A stretch of 7,482 nucleotides of DNA, taken from contig DAOUVF010000141.1 in the NCBI GenBank assembly GCA_030667765.1, positions 1 through 7,482 on the forward strand, written 5' to 3'. A program made the translations under genes and the position numbers. Below are positions 1 to 7,394 of the stretch, piece after piece (the first letter of the stretch is position 1; each line of letters opens with the position of its first letter). The notes beneath the pieces were generated by a model. It was given only the letters and a program-made list of their open reading frames with translations, was not told the DNA's origin and searched no databases. This DNA is from Bacteroides sp. (GTDB taxonomy: Bacteria > Bacteroidota > Bacteroidia > Bacteroidales > SM23-62).

Positions 1-264
1 ATCCTAACAGAATTCATCGGATACATGAGCCTGGCCGACCTGAAAGCGGCAGGAAGCTTTGCGGAATCTAAATCCATCATCATGGCCACTTACATATTGT
101 GTGGATTTGCTAATTTTGCATCTATAGGGATTCAGATCGGAGGGATTGGTTCCCTGGCACCGGGACAGCGTGTACTTCTTTCTCAATTCGGTATGCGAGC
201 CCTCCTGGCTGGTACTTTGGCATCACTATTGTCGGCCACCATGATTGGAATGTTACTGGGATAA
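1..264 (+). CDS. NupC-type concentrative nucleoside transporter, C-terminal end (5' end outside window)
   Basis: This is the last 87 residues of a CNT-family transporter, an inner-membrane protein that imports nucleosides with a cation gradient. The reading frame is open from base 1 to the TAA at 262-264. The segment CGFANFASIGIQIGGIG, followed by LAPGQR, is the characteristic C-terminal block of the family, where Asn and Ser residues line the nucleoside site. It is followed by a hydrophobic final helix (about the last 25 residues, rich in Ala, Leu and Met). Internal ATG codons, such as the one at 25, are not the real start because homology continues upstream (ILTEFIGYMSL) to the window edge. 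The next gene begins 25 bases downstream on the same strand. The family call is firm; the exact substrate cannot be told from this fragment. Confidence 0.9.
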   Translation: MLTEFIGYMSLADLKAAGSFAESKSIIMATYILCGFANFASIGIQIGGIGSLAPGQRVLLSQFGMRALLAGTLASLLSATMIGMLLG

Positions 265-289
265 GTCAGACCGGCATTTAAAACTGAGT

Positions 290-2077
290 ATGGATGCAGA
301 TCAAAAAATAGAGGAATTACAAGCAAAAATTGCTGCATTAGAGGGGAAGATCCTTAGTGCGGGTGAAGCTGCAAAATATCAGGAACAACTTGAATTTCTG
401 GCCAATACAGCCCTCGATTTTCTGGGACAGACTGATCAGTCAGACATCTTTGAATATATCGGGAATAAACTTGTTATGCTGATCGATGATGCCATAGTGA
501 TCGTCAATTCATTCGATGAGGCTGCCATGGAACTGCAGGTCAGGTATATTGGTGGAGGGGAAGGCATCGTGGATAAAATTGTTGCGGTGCTGGGCAGGCA
601 GCCGCTGCAACAGACTGTAATCCTGACCGAAGATACCATGCAGAAGATGTTCAAGTCCGCCAACAAGTTATATCAGTTCAGGGGCGGCCTTCATGAGTCA
701 TCTGATGGAAACATACCGAAGCCGGTAGCCAGCACACTTGAAACACTGATCCAGGCCAATGAAACTTATGGCATTACCTTTGAACGGGGTGGGGAATTAT
801 ACGGTACAGCCACGATCATTACCAAGGGAGATAGCAGGCTGGAGGATCCAAAGGTCATCGAAGGGTTTATATTTCAGTGTTCCATTGCCCTCTACAGGCA
901 GCATATGGAAGCAGAATTAAGGAAGGCTAAAAAGGAGGCTGAGGAGTCTGATAAATTAAAATCCGCCTTCCTTGCCAATATGTCACATGAGGTCCGTACA
1001 CCCATGAATGGTATCATGGGACTGGCACACCTGCTTGCAAATCCTGACGTTAACAGTGAGACACAGCAGGAATATGTAAACCTGATCCTCAGCAGTGGCA
1101 ATGTGCTTATCAGCCTGCTGGATGATATCATGGATGTTTCCAGGATAGAAGCACATCAGGTAGTGGCCAGCAAGGAAAATTTTCAATTGAATGAACTGAT
1201 CAAGGAGTTACACGGGTTTTTCTCTACAGAGCTCGAAGTGATGGGAAAGAAAGTCCTTGAATTATGCTACAAGGTTGCCCTGGATGATGCATCTTCAATA
1301 ATTAATACCGACCGCCTTAAACTCAGACAGGTCCTTGTTAATCTCCTGAGCAACGCATTAAAATTTACCGATACCGGTAGGATTGAGTTCGGGTACCAGC
1401 TACATCAAGACCAATCCCTGTTATTTTACGTTTCCGATACCGGCATCGGCATAAGCCCTGAGAAACAAAAACGCATATTTGAGAGGTTCGTACAGGCGGA
1501 TGATTCACTGTCCAGGCATTTTGGTGGATCCGGACTCGGGCTGTCAATTTGTAAGGGTTTCGTTGATTTACTGGGGGGAAAGATTTGGGTTGATTCTTCA
1601 CCAAACAGAGGGGCAAAATTCTATTTTACCATTCCGGATGTGAATCAATCAGGAAAGACTGTTGATAAACCTGCCAGTCAGGGACTTAAAGCCAGTGACA
1701 GGAATTGGGAAGACAAGACGATCCTGATCGTTGAGGACGATCATATAAATTATCAGTTGCTTGAAGTGGTTCTCAAGAGAACAGGAGTGAACCTGTTGCA
1801 TGCTGTTACCGGGATGGATGCAGTGAGGTTTTGTGAGGAGCAACCGAATATTGACCTTGTTTTAATGGATGTTCAATTACCGGAAATGAACGGATTTGAA
1901 GCCATTAAACTTATTAAGCAGAGCCAGCCTGATATTCCCATCATTGTTCAAACGGCCAATTCCATGAATGAAGAAAAAAACAGGGCTGATGAGGCTGGAT
2001 GCCAGGGATTCATGACCAAACCCATCAGTCTGAATATATTTATGTCTGAAGTAGACAAGTTCATGCAGAAAGCCTGA
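290..2077 (+). CDS. Soluble hybrid sensor histidine kinase (GAF-like, HisKA, HATPase_c, receiver)
   Basis: This 595-residue cytosolic kinase has no membrane segment or signal peptide. Order: short N-terminal helix (about 4-24); GAF-like sensor domain (about 30-205); charged signalling helix (about 203-228); HisKA with the phosphoacceptor His233 in SHEVRTPMNG; HATPase_c with N-box residues Asn351 and Asn355, G1 box DTGIG (Asp383), F-box ERF and G2 box GGSGLGLSI (from Gly412); receiver domain (about 478-595) with acidic residues Glu482, Asp483 and Asp484, phosphoacceptor Asp527 in LMDVQLPEMNG, Thr555 and Lys577. All catalytic positions look intact. The ATG at 290 was chosen; an in-frame TTG at 245 would add 15 residues that overlap the transporter gene and do not resemble a domain. 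It has no HPt domain and no DNA-binding output domain, so output must go through a separate phosphotransfer protein or through protein contacts. The ligand is unknown. The 6-base gap to the next gene suggests one transcript. Confidence 0.93.
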   Translation: MDADQKIEELQAKIAALEGKILSAGEAAKYQEQLEFLANTALDFLGQTDQSDIFEYIGNKLVMLIDDAIVIVNSFDEAAMELQVRYIGGGEGIVDKIVAVLGRQPLQQTVILTEDTMQKMFKSANKLYQFRGGLHESSDGNIPKPVASTLETLIQANETYGITFERGGELYGTATIITKGDSRLEDPKVIEGFIFQCSIALYRQHMEAELRKAKKEAEESDKLKSAFLANMSHEVRTPMNGIMGLAHLLANPDVNSETQQEYVNLILSSGNVLISLLDDIMDVSRIEAHQVVASKENFQLNELIKELHGFFSTELEVMGKKVLELCYKVALDDASSIINTDRLKLRQVLVNLLSNALKFTDTGRIEFGYQLHQDQSLLFYVSDTGIGISPEKQKRIFERFVQADDSLSRHFGGSGLGLSICKGFVDLLGGKIWVDSSPNRGAKFYFTIPDVNQSGKTVDKPASQGLKASDRNWEDKTILIVEDDHINYQLLEVVLKRTGVNLLHAVTGMDAVRFCEEQPNIDLVLMDVQLPEMNGFEAIKLIKQSQPDIPIIVQTANSMNEEKNRADEAGCQGFMTKPISLNIFMSEVDKFMQKA

Positions 2078-2083
2078 CCTTTC

Positions 2084-3211
2084 ATGGATTGGGCCTGGAT
2101 CATATCGATTCCTATTTTCAGTGCCTACGCTATCCGGATACTTTCCTACCTGCATGGATGGATAAAAACAACCCGGTTAGATGTTAATAAGGGTACAGCA
2201 TCTGATGGAAAAGCATCGATTATCGTACCGGTCAGGAATGAAGCAAGGCAGATAGGATCCTTGCTCGAGGATCTGCGAAAACAACGCTATCCTGAAGACC
2301 AATATGAGATCATTATTGTAAATGATCATTCAACAGATCATACGGCAGGGGTCGTGAATTCCTATACCTCCAGATTTGCAAACATACGGCTGATTGAACT
2401 TGAAGCAGGAGAATACGGAAAAAAATCAGCCATCAAAAAAGGGGTATCAAAGGCAATACATAAAGTCATCATCTCAACGGACGGAGACTGCCGGGCTCCA
2501 TCGGAATGGCTGAGTCACATCATGGCAGCCTTCGGGGAACCTGGTATCAGGATGGTAGCGGGACCGGTGATACTCGATCCGGACAGCGGTTGGTTCAGGG
2601 CCATTCAATCACTCGAATTCCTCAGCCTTATAGGGGTCAGTGCCGGTGCAGCCGGATTGAGCAGTCCCATTATGTGCAATGCTGCCAACCTGGCTTATAT
2701 CAAAGAAGATTTCTGTCGGTATCTGAAAACCGGGGAATCTGGATCTGCAAGCGGGGATGACATGTTTCTAATGCTCTGGTTAAAAAAAATGCATCCCGGG
2801 TGCATACGATATATAACTTCACCCGGGGCAATTATCCGGACCCTTCCATGCAATAACCTGTATACATTTATGATGCAGAGATTCAGATGGGTATCCAAAA
2901 GCAGGTTTTACCGTGATTTTCATTTAAACAGTACTGCCCTGCTGGTTTTCCTGACCAATGCCTGCATGCTCCTGATGACTGTATTATGTTTTTTTTCTGC
3001 CCGGTGGATCACTTTGTTCGTGATGCTATTTATGGTCAAAGGTACGATCGACCTGATATTCATGGATAAAGTATTGAAGTATTTTGGTAAAAGGAAACTG
3101 TTGCTTTTGGTTTTACCGCACGAACTGATATATTTTATGTATGTTAGCATTGTAGGGATAGCCGGTCAATTAATTCCTTACACCTGGAAAGGACGAAACA
3201 TTCAGCCCTGA
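2084..3211 (+). CDS. Membrane-anchored family 2 glycosyltransferase
   Basis: This 375-residue enzyme is predicted to transfer a sugar from a nucleotide-sugar donor to a lipid or polysaccharide acceptor at the cytoplasmic face of the inner membrane. One N-terminal helix (about 3-20) precedes a GT-A catalytic domain starting at SIIVPVRNEA (about 45). Visible motifs are IIIVNDHSTD with Asp81, the metal-binding DGD at 133-135, GDD at 224-226 in the position of the catalytic base, and QRFRW at 265-269, the QxxRW signature shared with processive enzymes such as cellulose or hyaluronan synthases. Three hydrophobic helices follow (about 283-305, 308-328 and 339-363). Length and layout are normal for bacterial GT2 enzymes with C-terminal membrane segments. 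The acceptor and product are not predictable: no polysaccharide or lipid-sugar genes are visible nearby. It sits 6 bases after the kinase and 1 base before the permease gene. Processive polymerisation is possible but not shown. Confidence 0.9.
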   Translation: MDWAWIISIPIFSAYAIRILSYLHGWIKTTRLDVNKGTASDGKASIIVPVRNEARQIGSLLEDLRKQRYPEDQYEIIIVNDHSTDHTAGVVNSYTSRFANIRLIELEAGEYGKKSAIKKGVSKAIHKVIISTDGDCRAPSEWLSHIMAAFGEPGIRMVAGPVILDPDSGWFRAIQSLEFLSLIGVSAGAAGLSSPIMCNAANLAYIKEDFCRYLKTGESGSASGDDMFLMLWLKKMHPGCIRYITSPGAIIRTLPCNNLYTFMMQRFRWVSKSRFYRDFHLNSTALLVFLTNACMLLMTVLCFFSARWITLFVMLFMVKGTIDLIFMDKVLKYFGKRKLLLLVLPHELIYFMYVSIVGIAGQLIPYTWKGRNIQP

Positions 3212-3212
3212 A

Positions 3213-4412
3213 ATGCCAAATACCACCTCCTTCAGTGCATGGAACAGATTACTCAGGAATCCGCTTGCCCTGTCCGGCATGATCATTATTCTGATTACAT
3301 TACTGGCGGCCATCTTGGGATATTTGATCATTCCTGATAAGAGTCCGGATGCCAACCAGCAGCATATAGAAATAGCCGCACGCAAACCCGGATTCAAGGT
3401 TCAGATGTTAAAGGTTTGCAAGAATGAGGATGTGGAAAGCCGGGGACTGTTCAAAAGGATGTTATTTGGGCAAAAGAACCGGTTCCGGTTCATCCCCTTC
3501 AATGACTTATCGATGATCGAGGATTCTGTGTTAATAATTGACTTCAGTGAGGATCTATCAGCTCATAATTTTAGGCGTTCTTTCCAACTGGCAGATGTGA
3601 TCTATCCACTCGATCCCGGTAACAAGCAGGCAGGGATAAAAGACGGCATAGTGGCATTCACAGATATCTACGGGTTATTACACCAGATCAGTATTGTGGA
3701 CCTGCAACAATCCGTCAGGGGGGAACATATCATTAACAGGCGTTTTTTCCTGGGAACGGACCGCTTTGGCAGGGATTTTTATAGCCGCCTGCTGCTGGGC
3801 ACCCGTGTTTCCCTCTCGGTAGGGTTTATATCCGTCAGTATCTCCCTGCTTATAGGGTTGATCCTGGGAAGTGTCGCTGGTTATTTTCGCGGACGGACAG
3901 ATGATATCATCATGTGGTTCATCAATGTGGTCTGGTCCATTCCTACCCTCTTGCTGGTCATCGCCATTACACTTGCCCTGGGGAAGGGATTCTGGCAGGT
4001 ATTTGTGGCAGTGGGACTTACCATGTGGGTTGAGGTAGCAAGGGTGGTAAGGGGACAGGTACTGGGAATCCGTGAAAAGGAATTCATACAGGCTGCAAAA
4101 TCACTTGGATATTCCTCAGTACGGATTATTTTCAGACATGTATTGCCAAATGTCATTACTCCCGTGATCATTATTTCTGCTGCCAATTTTGCCTCGGCCA
4201 TCCTGATGGAAGCGGGACTCAGTTTCCTGGGGATTGGAGTCCAGCCACCAATACCATCCTGGGGAACCATGATCAAGGACCATTACGGGTTTATCATTGT
4301 GAATAAGGCATACCTGGCTTTTCTACCCGGACTTGCCATTATGCTCATGGTGCTTTCTTTTACCATGGTAGGGAACGGGTTGCGTGATGCGCTGGATGTA
4401 AGAAGGAAATAA
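3213..4412 (+). CDS. DppC/OppC-family ABC transporter permease
   Basis: This is one of the two membrane subunits expected in a peptide or nickel importer of the Dpp/Opp type. The cytoplasmic N-terminus (WNRLLRNPLALSG) leads into TM1 (about 20-40). A large extracytoplasmic segment (about 42-178) follows, then the family hallmark LGTDRFGRDFYSRLLLGTR (180-198) and the BPD_transp_1 core (about 198-392) with roughly five more helices. The EAA loop that docks the ATPase is at about 290-313 (EFIQAAKSLGY, then RHVLPNV), and AGLSFLGIGVQPP near 334-346 is also typical. At 399 residues it is about 100 longer than E. coli DppC/OppC, because of the insert after TM1; such inserts are, as I recall, common in Bacteroidota. 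No DppB partner, binding protein or cognate ATPase lies in the window, so the rest of the transporter must be encoded elsewhere or downstream genes were lost. The start ATG follows the glycosyltransferase TGA by one base (TGAAATG). Confidence 0.92.
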   Translation: MPNTTSFSAWNRLLRNPLALSGMIIILITLLAAILGYLIIPDKSPDANQQHIEIAARKPGFKVQMLKVCKNEDVESRGLFKRMLFGQKNRFRFIPFNDLSMIEDSVLIIDFSEDLSAHNFRRSFQLADVIYPLDPGNKQAGIKDGIVAFTDIYGLLHQISIVDLQQSVRGEHIINRRFFLGTDRFGRDFYSRLLLGTRVSLSVGFISVSISLLIGLILGSVAGYFRGRTDDIIMWFINVVWSIPTLLLVIAITLALGKGFWQVFVAVGLTMWVEVARVVRGQVLGIREKEFIQAAKSLGYSSVRIIFRHVLPNVITPVIIISAANFASAILMEAGLSFLGIGVQPPIPSWGTMIKDHYGFIIVNKAYLAFLPGLAIMLMVLSFTMVGNGLRDALDVRRK

Positions 4413-5243
4413 TTACAGATTTCGCCTCCGCAGAAGGAGCCATGCCAGGCCTATGAAAAGGGCCGTGTAGCCAAGTGCCAGAAGCAGGTTCAGGTACACA
4501 GGCAGATCTTCCGCCAGGATGCCCATTTCACGCAGGTTCAGAGTGTCAACATTGCCCGGATCCGCTTTGTTGCCCGAGGAGATGGATAAAAATTCAGGCA
4601 TTGGGGTAAGGTTGGAAATAACCTTCATGGGAAAATACAACCTTGCTTCGGGCGGGAAGAATAACCTGAAGACAGGTTCGATGATCAGCCGGTACAGGAT
4701 GAACAGGACAATGGCCAGTGCAGTATTCCGGAAGAGAATGGCCAGCAGGAAACCGGTTGACATATAGGCCACTGCCTGGACAAAGTAAACCAGCAATATA
4801 TAGGTTTTCTTGACAAACAATCCGGCTGTCATGTCCCTCGTGAAAACAAACCCGAATAAGAGAGAAAAGAGCAGGACCATCAGCATACTGTAGACGGCTA
4901 TGGCAATGATTAAAAATACTTTCCCTGTCAGTAAATCAAAACGGCTGAGTCCGTCAATGACATGTTGCCTGAAGGTGCGGAATGTATACTCGTTACCCGT
5001 CATGAGAATGATCAGGATGGCCAGCAACAGGTTGAACCAGCTAGCCACCCATGGAAAAAATTCCCAGATATTGGGGAACTGGTAGAGGTAATCCGTGCTG
5101 AAGCCCGGGATGGTTATATCCAGCCGGGAAGTAACCAGTACAACCAGGAAAAATAAAATGAAATGTAGCAGGATGATTACCCTGAATGCCATGTAAGACC
5201 AGATTTTCGTGTACTCATTGAGAATAATGGACTTCATCGGCAT
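4413..5243 (-). CDS. ABC-2 type exporter permease
   Basis: This 276-residue inner-membrane protein has six hydrophobic helices (about 20-38, 62-82, 109-132, 148-172, 174-193 and 252-271). Its segment GNEYTFRTFRQHVIDGLSR at 83-101, followed by Lys108, is the pattern of ABC-2 permeases that pair with BcrA/CcmA-like ATPases (BcrB/NatB-like group). A polar extracytoplasmic stretch of about 55 residues precedes the last helix and holds NLTPMPEF. The start at 5243 overlaps the stop of the ATPase gene as TAATG, a layout that favours translational coupling and fixed stoichiometry. A second ATG two codons in (5237) is an equally possible start. The two proteins should form one exporter or lipid/antibiotic-extruding complex. 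The substrate is unknown: no peptide, bacteriocin or regulator gene lies beside it. The TAA stop abuts the stop of the convergent permease gene at 4412. Confidence 0.9.
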   Translation of the reverse strand: MPMKSIILNEYTKIWSYMAFRVIILLHFILFFLVVLVTSRLDITIPGFSTDYLYQFPNIWEFFPWVASWFNLLLAILIILMTGNEYTFRTFRQHVIDGLSRFDLLTGKVFLIIAIAVYSMLMVLLFSLLFGFVFTRDMTAGLFVKKTYILLVYFVQAVAYMSTGFLLAILFRNTALAIVLFILYRLIIEPVFRLFFPPEARLYFPMKVISNLTPMPEFLSISSGNKADPGNVDTLNLREMGILAEDLPVYLNLLLALGYTALFIGLAWLLLRRRNL

Positions 5244-6133
5244 TATTGTTTTATCAGTTCCAGGAACTGCGATTCCAGGCTTTTCTTGCGTGTTTCCAGG
5301 TGGGTCAGGACAATGCCCTGCTGATGGGCAAACTCATTGACATCCCTGGCCCCGTATCCGGATTTAAGTACAATGACCAGTTTGTTCCCATCTTTTTCGA
5401 TGGAAGCACTCATCCCGGTTCTGATCAATGATGACTTCAACTTTTCGGATTCATCACATTCAACGACCACGGGATCATCTGCAGCCAGCAATTCGTGTAC
5501 CCGGCCCTGGGCAATGGATTTGCCTTTTTTCAGTACAGCTACATGTGTACAGACTTTTTCAACTTCATCCAGTATATGGCTGGCCAGGATAATGGTTTTT
5601 TGTTTCTCTGCCTCCCCTTTGATGATTTCCCTAACCTCGGCGATCCCTTCCGGATCAAGTCCGTTGGCAGGTTCATCGAGAACGAGTACATCTGGGTCGC
5701 CAAGCAGGACGGCAGAAAGAGCCAGTCTTTGTTTCATGCCCAGGGAAAGGGTATCAAATCTTGATTTTTTCCGGTACCATAAATTGGTAAGCTTGAGAAC
5801 CCGTTCAATATCTTCCACGGGTTTTCCCTTTATGCGGGCAACAAGTGTCAGGTTCCTGGCCAGGTCCAGGTATGGGTAGAAGTTCGGCACCTCTATCAGC
5901 GAGCCGATTTTCTTACGGATGGCAGCCGAGGCGGATTTGCCATACCATTGGTAGGTTCCGTTGTCCGGTGAGATCACACCGGTTATGATTGCCAGGGTGG
6001 TTGTTTTGCCGCTTCCATTGGGACCGAGGATGCCGAACACTGAACCTGCCCCGACTTTCAAAGACAAGTCCTGGATGGCTGTGATGCGGCCGTAATGCTT
6101 GGAAATCTGGTGAATGTTTAATATAGGTTCCAA
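5243..6133 (-). CDS. ABC exporter ATP-binding protein (BcrA/CcmA-like)
   Basis: This 296-residue ATPase powers the ABC-2 permease encoded next to it. Walker A is GPNGSGKT (37-44), the signature is LSLGMKQR (129-136), Walker B is VLVLDEP (149-155) with catalytic Glu154, the D-loop region is NGLDP (157-161) and the H-loop is His186 in LASH. The Q-loop position carries Glu81 (IGSLIEVPNFYP) instead of Gln, a known trait of the bacitracin-exporter-like subgroup. A C-terminal region of about 80 residues (215-296) follows the nucleotide-binding domain, as in that family. The start is TTG at 6133: the frame is closed by TAG at about 6165-6167, no ATG lies between that stop and the TTG, and the protein from TTG (MEPILNIHQISKHYG) begins exactly where ABC ATPases do. 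It lies 25 bases after the recQ stop and probably shares a transcript with it. Confidence 0.94.
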   Translation of the reverse strand: MEPILNIHQISKHYGRITAIQDLSLKVGAGSVFGILGPNGSGKTTTLAIITGVISPDNGTYQWYGKSASAAIRKKIGSLIEVPNFYPYLDLARNLTLVARIKGKPVEDIERVLKLTNLWYRKKSRFDTLSLGMKQRLALSAVLLGDPDVLVLDEPANGLDPEGIAEVREIIKGEAEKQKTIILASHILDEVEKVCTHVAVLKKGKSIAQGRVHELLAADDPVVVECDESEKLKSSLIRTGMSASIEKDGNKLVIVLKSGYGARDVNEFAHQQGIVLTHLETRKKSLESQFLELIKQ

Positions 6134-6140
6134 TTTGCAG

Positions 6141-6145
6141 TCCCT
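6141..6145 (-). promoter_or_regulatory. Possible ribosome binding site for the TTG-started ATPase gene
   Basis: On the minus strand AGGGA lies seven bases before the TTG at 6133. The match to the consensus is partial and many Bacteroidota genes do not depend on such a site, so it is only mild support for the TTG start. Confidence 0.3.
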
Positions 6146-6158
6146 GAGAGTGGTAAGT

Positions 6159-7295
6159 TTAAAGGCCTAGTTCTGCCATGAATTTTATTCTCATCAACCT
6201 GATATCCTCCTCTGTATATTCATCTTCTCCGAGTTCATCCATTGCTTCATGCACAGATTCGCTTTCAGCTTCCCGAAAATAATCAAAAACTTCATCCTGG
6301 TGATCTTCATCGAGGACTTCATTGATGTAGTAATCAATATTCAGTTTTGTTCCACTGTGTACAATGGCTTCTATTTCATCCAGCAGTTTGGGCATTTCCA
6401 GGTTTTTGGCATTGGCGATATCGTCGAGAGATACCTTCCTGTCTATATTCTGGATAATATAAACCTTGAGTCCGGATTTGTTTACTACCGATTTGACGAC
6501 CATATCCTGCGCCCGGATGATCTCTTTTTCATCAACATAGGTCTTGATCAGTGCAACAAACCGTTGACCATATCGCTGTGCTTTGCCCGAACCTACACCC
6601 TGAATATGCTGTAGTTCTTCCATGTTGATGGGATATTGTATGGCCATGTCCTCCAGGGAAGGATCCTGAAAGATCACAAAAGGCGGAAGGTTCAGTTCAC
6701 GTGATATTTTCTTGCGCAGGTCCTTCAGGATATTGAATAGTTCTTCATCAACCGTGCTGGTCTTCCCTCCCTGTGCCATGGCAGCATCTTCTGTAGCGGC
6801 CTCATAGTCATGATCCCTGGTTACCATCCGGCTGAATGGATTGGCAATATACTCACGTCCCTGTGCAGTTACTTTTAACAGGCCGTAATTATCAATATCC
6901 TTGGTGAGGAATTGGGAGACCAGGGATTGGCGTAGAATGGCATTCCAGAATTTGATATCCTGGTCACTGCCTGATCCAAATTCAGGGATCTTGTGATGTT
7001 TGTAGGATTTGACAGAGGAAGACGCATTTCCTGCCAGGATATTGGCAATATGTGATGCCTTGAATTTTTCCTTGACCACAAGGATTAGTTGCAAAGCCTT
7101 GACAATAAAATCTTTTCCTTCTATTTCCTCTTTAGGATGGAGGCAATTATCGCAATTGTCACAATGGCCATCCATGATTTCTCCAAAGTAATTCAACAAT
7201 AATTTGGGTCTGCACACAGATGATTCAGCATATGCAACTGTTTCCAGCAACAGTTGTTTGCCGATCTCCTGCTCTGCAACCGGTTTTCCCTGCAT
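6159..7295 (-). CDS. Longest ATG-started open part of the interrupted recQ (zinc, RQC, HRDC and C-terminal region)
   Basis: If translation restarted after the TAA, the first ATG is at 7295 and would give 378 residues: zinc cysteines Cys28, Cys45, Cys48 and Cys51, the winged-helix RQC region (about 60-155), an acidic and Ala-rich linker (about 160-182), HRDC (about 184-255, with FVIFQDPSLEDMA and GVGSGKAQRYG) and a C-terminal extension to 378. This piece lacks the whole ATPase core, so it could bind DNA but not unwind it. No ribosome binding site is obvious, and homology runs straight through from upstream, so I regard it as the remainder of recQ and list it because it is the part that would be called as a gene. 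Confidence 0.4.
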   Translation of the reverse strand: MQGKPVAEQEIGKQLLLETVAYAESSVCRPKLLLNYFGEIMDGHCDNCDNCLHPKEEIEGKDFIVKALQLILVVKEKFKASHIANILAGNASSSVKSYKHHKIPEFGSGSDQDIKFWNAILRQSLVSQFLTKDIDNYGLLKVTAQGREYIANPFSRMVTRDHDYEAATEDAAMAQGGKTSTVDEELFNILKDLRKKISRELNLPPFVIFQDPSLEDMAIQYPINMEELQHIQGVGSGKAQRYGQRFVALIKTYVDEKEIIRAQDMVVKSVVNKSGLKVYIIQNIDRKVSLDDIANAKNLEMPKLLDEIEAIVHSGTKLNIDYYINEVLDEDHQDEVFDYFREAESESVHEAMDELGEDEYTEEDIRLMRIKFMAELGL

Positions 7296-7394
7296 AAATT
7301 TCTCCAGTTTCTGGATGTCATTGTAACTATAAAAGGCGATGCAGTTACCTTCCCCACCGTCCCTGCCGGCCCTTCCGGTTTCCTGGTAATAGCC

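Noticed and set aside
245..289. TTG-initiated extension of the histidine kinase by 15 residues
   Set aside because: It would overlap the transporter 3' end by 20 bases, has no ribosome binding site, and the added residues do not extend any domain. The ATG at 290 is preferred.
265..289. Promoter between the nucleoside transporter and the histidine kinase
   Set aside because: The gap is 25 bases and shows neither a TAnnTTTG element of the Bacteroidota type nor a sigma-70 -10/-35 pair.
3881..4276. 131-codon minus-strand open frame opposite the DppC-like permease
   Set aside because: It is antisense to the best-conserved part of the permease, including the EAA loop, and has no recognisable protein pattern of its own.
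4425..4465. Bidirectional terminator between the convergent permease genes
   Set aside because: The inverted repeats there (CTCC/GGAG, and two GGCC copies) are four-base stems without flanking T or A runs and lie within coding sequence.
5337..5879. 180-codon plus-strand open frame opposite the ABC ATPase gene
   Set aside because: It lies wholly antisense to a gene with intact Walker and signature motifs. Its Ser/Thr/Phe-rich composition is what the opposite strand of that gene gives, and it shows no domain pattern.
6249..6614. 121-codon plus-strand open frame opposite the recQ 3' part
   Set aside because: It is a shadow of the HRDC and C-terminal region; the Phe/Ile-rich composition reflects the complementary strand.
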